This document shows, one piece after another, positions 47,201-59,200 of a stretch of DNA of 64,000 nt. The stretch is from contig OX365953.1 in assembly GCA_947247005.1 (NCBI GenBank), positions 2,795,001 through 2,859,000 of the forward strand, read 5' to 3'. The DNA comes from Spisula solida (Eukaryota > Mollusca > Bivalvia > Venerida > Mactridae). Made by a program: the position numbers and the translations under genes. Position 1 is the stretch's first letter, and every line of letters begins with the position of its first letter. The notes beneath the pieces were generated by a model. It was not told where the DNA came from, ran no database searches, and saw only the letters and a program-made list of their open reading frames with translations.

Positions 47201-50200
47201 CTATAGGCGCTGTCTGTTCTATTATTTCTTTGGGGGTAAACATTACGTTCTGTGTTTGTCTCTTCAAACTTGCAAGCGAGAGTGACTATAGGCGCTGTCT
47301 GTTCTATTATTTCTTTTGGGGTAAGCATTACGTTCTGTGTTTGTCTCTTACAAACTTGCAAGCGAGAGTGACTATAGGCGCAGTCTGGTATATCATTTCT
47401 TTGGGGTAAGAATTACATTCTGTGTTTGTCTCTTACAAACTTGCAAGCGAGAGTGGCTTTAGGCGCTGTCTGACCTATCAATTCTTTGGTGGTAAGAATT
47501 ACGTTCTGTGTTTGTCTCTTACAAACTTGCAAGCGAGAGTGACTATAGGCGCTGTCTGACCTATCATTTCTTTGGGGTAAGCATTACGTTCTGTGTTTGT
47601 CTCTTCAAACTTGCAAGCAAGAGTGACTATAGGCGCTGTCTGTTCTATTATTTCTTTGGGGGTAAGCATTACGTTCTGTGTTTGTCTCTTACAAACTTGC
47701 AAGCGAGAGTGACTATAGGCGCAGTCTGGTATATCATTTCTTTGGGGTAAGAATTACGTTCTGTGTTTGTCTCTTACAAACTTGCAAGCGAGAGTGGCTT
47801 TAGGCGCTGTCTGACCTATCATTTCTTTGGTGGTAAGAATTACGTTCTGTGTTTGTCTCCTACAAACTTGCAAGCGAGAGTGACTATAGGCGCTGTCTGA
47901 CCTATCATTTCTTTGGGGTAAGCATTACGTTCTGTGTTTGTCTCTTCAAACTTGCAAGCGAGAGTGACTATAGGCGCTGTCTGACCGATCATTTCTTTGG
48001 GGTAAGCATTACGTTCTGTGTTTGTCTCTTCAAACTTGCAAGCGAGAGTGACTATAGGCGCTGTCTGACCTATCATTTCTTTGGGGTAAGCATTACGTTC
48101 TATGTATGTCACAAACTTGCAAGCGAGAGTGACTATAGGCGCTGTCTGGCCTATCATTTCTTTGGGGGTAAGCATTACGTTCTGTGTTTGTCTTTTACAA
48201 ACATGCTAGCGTGAGTGGCTATAGGCACTGTCTGACCGATCATTTCTTTGGGGTAAGAATTACGTTATGTGTATGTCTCTTACAAACATGCTAGCGTGAG
48301 TGGCTATAGGCACTGTCGCCGTTTTTGTATGGCTCTGGGCTGCCTGTGTATTACAAAATGAATTGGACTTTGGTTACTTTCGAACTGAGGATTAATATTC
48401 AGGAAACATAAGAATACAGATATAAGAAAGGCACCAATAACCTTTTCAATCGTCCACAATTATTTGTATTAACTCGTTGTATATACGTGTTTTTGGACGT
48501 TGTAACACAATTGTTTGACATAATATGACGGTGCTTAGACAAGTCAAAACAGCATTTCGACATGTCAACACGACATTTTGACATGATAACACTAACTGTT
48601 TAACATAATAAGACGGTGCTTAGACAAGTCAACACAGCATTTCGACATGTCAACACTACAGTTGGACATGATAACACAATTGTTTGACATTATAAGATGA
48701 TGTTGTGGCATTTCAACACAGTTTTCGACATGTCAACACCACATATGGACAGGATAACACCACATATGGACAGGATAACACAATTGTTTAGGAATGTCAA
48801 CACAGCATTTTTACATGTCATCACCAAATGTTGACATTATAACACGACTGTTTAACATAATAAGACTGCAATGGCGTTCCATATAAATAAATAAACGTGG
48901 AAGAGGGTATAAAAGTATAGTTTCTTGTTTATAGATATTGGCGCCACGACACCAGCACCAACAAATCCCCCAACCCAACCACCAACAACACAGCCGCCAG
49001 TTACAGCTCCTCCAAAAACGAATCCACCGGTAACAAATCCGCCGAAAACAACACCCAAAGCGACGGCACCAATAGCAACCACGCCAAAGGCAACGGCTCC
49101 GCCAGTTACCACACCAAAGCCAACGGCACCACCAGCAACAACGCCAAAGGCGACGAATCCATCAGCAACTACACCAAAATCGACGCCTGCTTCAGCAACA
49201 ACACTAAAGGTGACTGTTCCGCCAGCAACAAAACCAAAGGCTACAGTGCCCCCACCAACCACGCTAAAGGCTACCCAACCAACTACAGTAAAACAACAGA
49301 CTGCAGCAAAGACGAATCCAACTAATCCACCACATCCGGTCAATCAAATGGGTTGGTCGTCCTGGTCACAGTGGTCAGTTTGTGATCTCCAATGCAAACA
49401 CTCTAGATACAGAGTATGCCTGAATTACGACAGGAATTACTGCCTCGGCTCCAACACTGAAATCGTTGGATGTCCACATCAATGTACACGTAAGTCACAA
49501 ATACTGACAACTATCAAAGTCACACTATCTCTCCCAAAACTTTTTTCCCGATCATCCAGTAAATAAACTGAATACAAAGATTAAGGACGTTTTTCACTAA
49601 CAACCTATAATTGACGACAGAATGTCAGCTATATCTGTCTAAATAGTTTGCCAAAAATCATATTTAGTTAAATGTATGGATGACAAAATACTAATTTTGC
49701 AAGAATAATTGCTCCCTTTAGACTTTAAATTATACATTTATTGTTTACATTTCGTTATTTTGTTTACAAATCAACTGGAGACTTTATTTCGTTTTCTTCC
49801 ATATTATGGTGTTTTTCACCTTTGGGACTCAACTAAAGTGCTCAAATGCATCATTCTGCAGATATGTTGCCAACTTATTGCTTTTGAAAAATAGCCATTT
49901 AAGGCATAATTGGACATTAAACTGTTTTACTTTGTCATATCTATTTCTGGACTGGTGGCGACATTGTTAAACATGTATTTTCTTCTTTATCGGAATACAT
50001 TTGCGCTTAAAACAGTGGATGACTATTTTCGGTTCTTTATTTAATACCAAGATATAAAATGCGTAGATGATCTCTTTACACATGAGAATGTTACCATCTT
50101 AAAGCGAGTACATGAGTAAGTTACATACTAATCATTTAGTATTATCAGATAACATTGTCATTTTACTAGAGTGGGCCTTCACTTTCTAACGATATTAACA

Positions 50201-53200
50201 TAATTATGATATAGATTCGCACGTGTGTTTGAATGTGTATAATTTATATAAGTGTACATATTGAATGTTATCATTCTGTTGTTTGCGCTTTCCATCAGAG
50301 AAGAGTCGTTCTATGGGGATACATTTTTTAATGTGACACTCGGAAGAGCCTCTTTTTTAGCGATATTAAAATTCGTACATCCGGGTACAACATCGTTGTC
50401 AATGACCGAGCACATGAAGTATTAAATCAATATTTTTATTAACTCACAAAATTGTAAAAAATATTATGACACATCCTGTAGTAGTTCTAATAACGCAAAC
50501 TAAATGGTTATTGCGTAGAAATCAGTTTTAAGAGTAAATTACACTCAGTCTATTGTTTCGTATTTTAGCGGCCTCATCGTTTGGATGTTGGGGTTATGAT
50601 GAGAAGATCGTAGCCATTCCATCAGTAGAAGGTTTACATCCATCACTTATGGATCCGTATAAAGGTGAGACATTGCTTGTCATAGAATCACATAAGGGTG
50701 GATAAATGCTCCTGTGGAAAGAGCTACTGACTGCTGGTCCGAAGGTTGTGAGTTCAATCCCTTCTCCAGTCGGATCAAAACAGAAATGCTTTTCAGTGTT
50801 TCCCCACCTAACAAAACTTACTAACAGTATTTCGGACAAGACGTTAAGCGATGTCTTGTGTATGATGCTTTGCATCCGGCACGTAAAAGAACCAGGGGTG
50901 CTTTTGGCATTGGTACATCTTCTGTATCATACACTATCCCCCAAAAACTAAAGTGACTAACCCCTTCTTGGGGCCTCGCCCATATGGATATCCGGTGGCG
51001 AGGATAAATAAAAGCAAATAAACCATATCATAGTATTGCATAAGGGTTGATAAGTGGTCCAGTGGAAAGAGCTGCTGACTGCTGATCCGAAGGTTGTGTG
51101 TTCGATCATTGGTTGTCTCTAGTATCACTATATTCATTATTGTCGAACATGAATTTACACAGGACATAGATAAATAGTCGCTTGTAATAGGAATAAGTGC
51201 TACTTACGGCCTTATAAGAATCATACATATTCGAAAATTGCATATAAAGGCGCATCTCATGAACATATTTTCATGAAAACTCGTAGAGGTCATGTTGTCC
51301 CAATTGAAGCAGAAACAGTTTTTCCAAATGAAAGTCTAGGCTTTTTTGTTTTTCTAAAATGGAAGACATTGTTTAAGTGCATGCATATAGATAATGTGAA
51401 TGTCTATAAAATAGTATGTGATTCTTTAACACCACTCATAGAATCAGCAACTGTTCGGTAATCTCCGACAATGTCCGATATGTTTCGTTAACGGTTAAAT
51501 CAGCTGCTGAATGTTCGGTAACCTCCGACAATGTTCGACATGTCCGTTAACAGCAACTGTATGTTCGGTAACCTTCGACAATGTTCGCCATCCTTCGTTA
51601 ACAACAACTGTATGTTCGGTCACCTCCGACAATGTTCGACATGCTTCGTTAACAGCAACTGTATCTTCGGTGATCTCCGACAATGCTCGACATGTTTCGT
51701 TAGCACGCGGTTTACTGAGTTTTCTATACATGTATTTGATAAATGCTAATGTCGAACAAATTTCAACATGTTTCCTTATCAATATAATATAGTTATCTTC
51801 GTCACTGTTCATGTATGTATCTGCTATATTATTATTATCTTGAATAATTCAGCTCTACTTAAAACTTTTAGAATTACAATGGACTGTTAATGTAATTTTT
51901 CACAAACAAAAACAACACAAAAAACACCTTTTAAACTTGTAACAAAATGTTTTAATTAACTTTCTAGGACGAAGTGATGCGGTACGTAAGTGTGGAAACT
52001 ATGCTAAAAGTCATGGGTATGCAGTGTTTGCTATTTATGACGGAGGTAAATGTTTGACCGGTCCAAACGCCGCCGCGGAGTTCATTAAGCCCGGGGCTTC
52101 CAACAAATGCGAGCATAAAGGAGTTGGTACTGACGAGTCTGTGAATGTGTATACTTTTGATCCAGGTAAATATACAACGTCATTTACTCAAAATGATTTG
52201 AAACAGATTATAATAATATATGTTGTTATCATTTGCAGTTTCCTCCCTTTATGGTATATAATTGGCTTATAAGTATATTTATCATTTTCACTTACTTCCA
52301 TGTATATAGAACTTGTCCTTTTCTACGGCCAATTTTGATTTGTTTATATGTTTACTTGGCGATGGATTTGTTGTTTATGCCAATAAATAATTGGAATTGA
52401 CTTGACTTGGTTATATGCTAATTTAAGAAACCACGGAGTCTGTTATTCGTTGTGAAGGGCAGTATTATATATAAAACAGATTTACTTGAAATATCCGTTT
52501 TACATGGATACGAATCGTACTCTTGTGTGGGTGGCCAGACGCGTCTGTATGCCTTTATATTGTTAATTTATCTATTACATGTTTTCCAATATTTAAAACA
52601 CATATTTAAACTATATTTAATATTAGCAAACAATGCCCAATTCTGTAGATATATCCTTCACCGGTCATTATAACGTATACCAGGAGCTATTCAATTGTTA
52701 TCTAAACCCTGCGTATACCAAGGGTTTACTGCACTGACGTGAGACGTCAATGACTGACTGTTTTTGATTACCGTCCCTTTATCTTAAAGTATATTCTTTT
52801 CATAAAATAAGAATGTTGGTTGATTTGGAATTACATTTAATGTCAATGACAATAAGGAGCTGCTGAACTAGAACAGCGGTTTATGTCTACACGATAATTT
52901 CTTAAACAAAGGGGTACAACTCATTATTTACTTGGTTTTGTCTAAAAGCGAGTTGTCCGTTTCTAACCGGTGGTGAATATCATATTCAAATAATTTTCCG
53001 TAGTGTTCAATATTAATTCCATGTGTGCAACAGCAGATCTGGAGGATAAGTCTCGTACAAAAAGGTTGGCCTGAAATCAAATCAGACTAGGAAACAAGGA
53101 AAAAAGCACTCACTAGGCAAGCATGAAAGTCGCAGGCATACACGATCAATGACAAAGTACACATGACTAGCTCTGCACTAAAGTGGCCCCTCAGAAAATG

Positions 53201-56200
53201 AGGAATATATAATACAAATATGTATAATGAAATTTGATGACTTTTGATTGATTATTCAAGTTTGAAAATTATTATTGCTAATGGTTTTAGAGTTTAAATC
53301 AGGGGTGGTATTCAATATTGATATTACTTAACTTAAGGATAAGGACAACCAATCAGATCACACCATATTAAAATCTTGGTCAGTTACAGACGATATGATT
53401 GGCTATCGTTATTCTCCAATTAAATAAGATTAATATTGAATACCACCCCAGATCTAGCACAATTCTATGGTGATCTACTATAACATAATTATGTTGAAAT
53501 GCGGGTATTGAAAAGGGAAGTATCTTTCAACGATTATTCATAATTAACTGCATGATTTATCCAACTTGACTTCTGTCAGATATTGATGGACAATGGTCAA
53601 AGTGGTCGGCATGGGGGCATTGTACAAGGTCATGCGGTCTTGGACGACAGTATCGGTACAGACGCTGTGATAATCCACCACCTATTGGTAACGGTTCCCC
53701 GTGTGTAGGGGATAGCAGGGATGTTGTCGTATGTAATCAGGGAACGTGCATTGGTAAGAAATATTACTTTTTAATGCAATCATATTATTGCGCGAGAGAG
53801 TGAGAAATAGTTTGCACCTGTATTAGGATTCGAACCCATACTGGCGCCATCGCCTAGCAGTGTGATAAACGATAGTATTAAAACAATCGACTTTCGCAAC
53901 AACCTCAAAAATGAGACACAAATAACCAGTATTAATGTAACTACATATACTACAACAGCCCTGTGTTCAAGGAAAGCTACCTGCAAACATGTTAAAAAAT
54001 CACGGGGTTTTGTCGCTATAATCCTTCGTTGTACGCTTCGTTTGTGGCAATCAATGGGAATGTATAAATCCCCGTTTTTTTCCGTTCTTAGTTCGAAATA
54101 TGTACGGATGCACGGGTTTTACTGTTCACATTCTCTTCTGTGCCTCTGTCCGCCATTTTGTTAAAATTTACCTATTTAGGCACACCACCTCCGGATATGG
54201 TTAGCCAAACTTCGCTCACGTGACGAACATCTTTTTTTAACATACCGTTCAACGAATAACAGGTACGATATAGGTACGTAACATACCTCACATAATGCTT
54301 CGTTGAACGCAGGGCAGTTATGGGTTTATATGAGGATAAAACACTGGCTATAAGCACGGGGAAACTTTGTACGGCCGCCACATGACACATATACTGCATT
54401 GCTATTATACACTACTTTTATTCGAGAGGGTTGAATTTTCTCGTTGATTTTGTGTTAACCTCGACAACGAAATCCAATCTCCTCAATTGATCGACCTTCC
54501 TAATTTTCCATTCCGTATTTGGTAATTCACGAATCTTCTATATCCTATATACTAGTAATTGATTTTACATCAGTCAATTTACATTACCTATAGTGTGACG
54601 TAAGCGCCTAACTCTTCAAATGAAATTATGTTCTTGAAAAAAACTAATATAATTGTGAAGTATAACTGTCTAGTTAGGATTATAATAGAGTGACGTTGTA
54701 GTCGAGTCTACTATTACGGTGTAAAACCAATTATAAAGGCTCTTTCAGACATCTATACTTTCAATGCAAAACTAAATTATTCGCTTTACCTGTTCCGACA
54801 ATTGTTCCGTGTTTGGTTCCACATAAAATGTAACATCACTCTCACATTATCTTAATTCCATACTACTTGTCATGTTTTGTAGCGCCAATCAAGTGTGGTT
54901 CTCGGTATTATGCTGGTACGCCGGGAACAAGTGGTCTTATATGGATGAGAGATTATGAGAATTTCATGGAATGTGAATACGAAATAGCAACAGGTGACCC
55001 GTTCGCGACCATCTCAGTATTGATTCACGAAATAGACATTGAATACAGCAGGGGTTGTACCTATGACACATTAATGGTAAGTACGACTCGATTACTCAGG
55101 TCAGTCATCTATTTACTATTATCAAAGAAACTTGCATAATTAAAAAAAATGGGGGAAAAAATGAAAAAAAAATCAATACTGAGAGCCTGTATTAAAATAT
55201 TTTACTGGTAAGCCTAGATCTACTAATTTTTTTTTCAATTTTTTTTTATTTATTTTTTAAATAATGCAAGTTCCTGTGCTATTATACAATGAGTATAAAT
55301 ATTATGAACATTGCAATTTCTCTTATTAATGTATTGTATTAATAGACATTACGTGTATGTAGCTTAGTAAATAAGGTATTTGTTTTACTGCCTTTTCTCC
55401 AATTGAAATGTTTAAAACAATCAAATACAATGTTATGATATTGCAATGTTAGAACTTATAGTCCAGTCAGGATAAAAATCCAGTGACGCAGCGGTCGAGT
55501 CCACTATAACGTTGTAAAACCAATTATAAAGGCTTATACTGTACAAACAACTATAAGTTCAATGCTAAACTAACATATTAAACTTCGCTCTACCTGTTTA
55601 GACAATGGTTGTGATTTTTGCGTACTCATAAAATGCAACGTCACTGTCACAATATCCTAACTGGACTATAACATACAAGTGACATACCTGATTAAATGGA
55701 CTGTATAACTTGATGATTCATCTCAGTCATCTGTTTACATCATAAACATTGCGATTTGTCTAATAAATAACCACCGAGACACGACTTTCTCGAGGAAATT
55801 GAAATTATTGTACATGTATTCCGCGCAAGAAGCTTGTAATATATTCATGCATCAAGTTCGAGGACCAAGTTAATGTGTTTAAACTATACATGTGTTTGTA
55901 TTCTACAGTTATATGATGGATACAACAAGCATGCACCTCTTGTTGCCTCATTTTGTGGAACGACTATTCCGGGCAGTTTTGAGTCATCATCTAACAATGT
56001 CTTTCTGAAGTTCACGAGTGACGAAACAAATACTGGGCGTGGTTTCACAGTGTTTTACACAATCAACAGTCGGTCACGTGAGTAGAAGTTTGTTTCGGTA
56101 TTTCCTCATCATAAAAAGTTTTATGTCTCATTGGATAACATTGTTTAAATAAAACGGAAATTGCAACGATGTGTTTCTAAACAAAAAACATTCATGGACG

Positions 56201-59200
56201 CTATGACACTTCTATGCTTGTATACTTGACGTGAATAAATGTAAATGAATTCGACAATGTATATATCAATTAATTAGTATTCGTATATAATGCAGAAAAG
56301 ACATGTACAATGCATCTACATACTGCACATTGAGCTATTAATTATCTAATATTCGTATATCTTGCAGAAAAGGCATGTACAAGGCCTTTACAGACTGCAC
56401 ATGGTGCTATCACTGAGGAAGGCAATATGGTCGGCAATAGAGTTTGGTACACATGTGCACCCGGTTATAAACTTGTTGGTCATTCCCCAATCAGGTGTGT
56501 TGATCAACCAGGATTTGCACTGTGGGATGAAGAATTCCCCAGATGTGTTTACGCTAGAAAACGCAGTAAGTAGTTCTTCTTGATTAGTCTTTGTAACAAA
56601 TGTCAGGTGTGTGAAGTGGATTTTCTAGATTTGTTTGGATAGTGAGTCTCTTACATTTAGTCTAGATCATTTGAAGTCCGTCACCATAAATACCACGATT
56701 TGGTCAAAGCAGACATGTGGAAGAGAATGATACAGGGCGAGTATTTATAAAGCATCTTAGAGGAAAAACATTTGCGAAGTACAAATTTGCCGCAAATTGA
56801 AGAATACCCCATTCTTCTTTAGTGATTATCATAGATCTCTACAAAGTACATAAAATCTTCGTAAACAATAATAATCTAGCGTATATTATTTAGCTAATAC
56901 ACTAAAAGAAATTTTAAGATTTCAAAAAAATTCTTACTTTTCTACTAAGATGCTTTATAAATACCGGCCCAATACTGTTGCAATTACGATAAAAAATAGT
57001 GAAAATGACAGCGAAGGCAGCACACAACAGGTGTAGCAGAGAGAATACAGCAGACAACAGGTGTAGCAGAGGGAAAGCAGCAGACAACAGGTGTAGCAGA
57101 GGGAATACAGCACACAACAGGTGTAGCAGAGGGAATACAGCACACAACAGGTGTAGCAGAGGGAATACAGCACACAACAGGTGTAGCAGAGGGAAAGCAG
57201 CACACAACAGGTGTAGCAGAGGGAAAGCAGCACACAACAGGTGTAGCAGAGGGAATACAGCACACAACAGGTGTAGCAGATGGAAAGAAGCACACAACAG
57301 GTGTAGCAGATGGAAAGCAGCACACAACAGGTGTAGCAGAGGGAAAGCAGCACACAACAGGTGTAGCAGATGGAAAGCAGCACACAACAGGTGTAGCAGA
57401 TGGAAAGCAGCACACAACAGGTGTAGCAGAGGGAAAGCAGCACACAACAGGTGTAGCAGAGGAAAAGCAGCACACAACAGGTGTAGCAGACCAAGGAAGG
57501 TACAAAAAAAGAAACATACACAAAATAAATAACACATACGACAAGCATACAAAAAACTGAACAAGAAAGTGAAGAAGTGTCGTTCATGAAAGCATATTAA
57601 CCTAAATAAACAATATAACTGGTCTGTTGAACCTTCTTTTGTCATACAAACGAATTCTTCTTCTTAAAACTCATTAAATCTCCACCAAAACTACTTAAAC
57701 AATCCATCTAAAAAAAGTTCCTTTAATTATTTTTCAGGTGTGCAGGACAATTTTGGTACTAATTGTGATTTCCAGCACACATTGTGTGGCTATGTTAATG
57801 AACCTGACAACGATTTTAACTGGAGCGTAAAGAGAATAGACGCTCATGATAACATAACATCTACGCAAGGTAACTGCTCTTTCTAATTATTTCATTACTA
57901 AATTAAAATTGTAATACTTTTCATATATTTTTTCATATCTTTCTGTTAATAGTGTATTGCTGGCATAAAGAACGAAACCTATGGCATATTTTCTATACAC
58001 ATGTAGTAAGTCTCATGATCTGCCATTTAATGATTTAATGGTCTTCACAATAGTCATGTCAAGCAAACTGTGGACGGACGACTGATCACAAAAGCTCACC
58101 ATGTCACTTTTTTATTTACAAATCCAGTGCACTTACCTCCGGACCACAGTCGCGGCTTTACCATTCACTCTGACTCTGTGGCTAATTATACAAATTAAAA
58201 CGATTGTCTGGTCTTAGAAACAAATCTTGCTCCTGGTGTGCTATCAGCGCTTTGATTTGTCGAGCTTCGACGAGTAAGCAGAAATTTGGAAGATCGTCAC
58301 TGTCATTAACGCTGTGGCTGATTATACAATTGTCTGAAATCAGAAAACCCTGCTCTTCCAACGCTATCAGAGTTAGGATTTATCGAGCTCCGAGAAGTAA
58401 GCAGAAATTAGGAAGACCGTCGATGTCATTCACGCTGTGGCTGATTATACAATTGTCTGAAATCAGAAAACCCTGCTCTTCCAACGCTATCAGCGCTTTT
58501 ATTTATCTTTACAGGCAACGTACTGCACGCTGTGTCAGATAGGTTACAGGAACCAGGAGCAATGGCGAGAATTAGAACTGGATTATTTAGCGGAGTTTCT
58601 ACGTGGAACTGTCTTACATTGACGTATAAGATAGATGGTGGTGAGCTGGCTGGGTTTAATATATACAAGATAGACGCGGATAACAAACTTGACAATTCAA
58701 CAACAGAAATTCAGACTGTTGATAAGGAGACTATTGGTGTTGAGGCTTTAATGAAAGAAGTAGGAACTGAGGATGTTTCATGGAAAATTACGTCGATTAG
58801 CATCGAAGCCGAGAGAGAATTTCAGGTTGGTATATTTATAAGCTTTCAAGATACATGTGTACATTATATGATTATACCTTGTATTAAGCAACCACTCATT
58901 TTCATTCCATTATATGTGCAATATATTTGAAATCGTTTGATTGTTATTCGACAAGTAAGAAAATTCATTCGTTATTGGATACTCTTTGTAGTTCTTGATT
59001 ATTATCTACATCATTGTATTGAAAGTAATTTGACTGCCAAACCATTACGAATCATCAGATGAAAACGAAATTTTAATTAAAATGTTTTTGTGCGGACGTA
59101 TTTACCTAGTTTACATAAATATCCTGTTGTAGACCGTCGTTATTAGAGGTTTGGTATTTAAAGTTAACAGCATTCTTACGGTATGCAATAACAAATGCAC

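Noticed and set aside
47085..48214. Several ORFs of 60-121 codons (CVCLFKLASESDYRRCL)
   Set aside because: Generated by the 84-bp intronic array. Units of varied length break the frame and there is no splice logic for them.
48852..49343. 163-codon reverse ORF rich in Gly/Val
   Set aside because: Antisense shadow of the Thr/Pro-coding exon 9 of the astacin gene.
56914..57645. Reverse-strand ORFs of 186-243 codons with LLHLLCAAF or TPVVCC repeats
   Set aside because: They follow the exact 30-bp repeat in intron 15. Every reverse frame is open, which is expected from the repeat and is not evidence of a gene.
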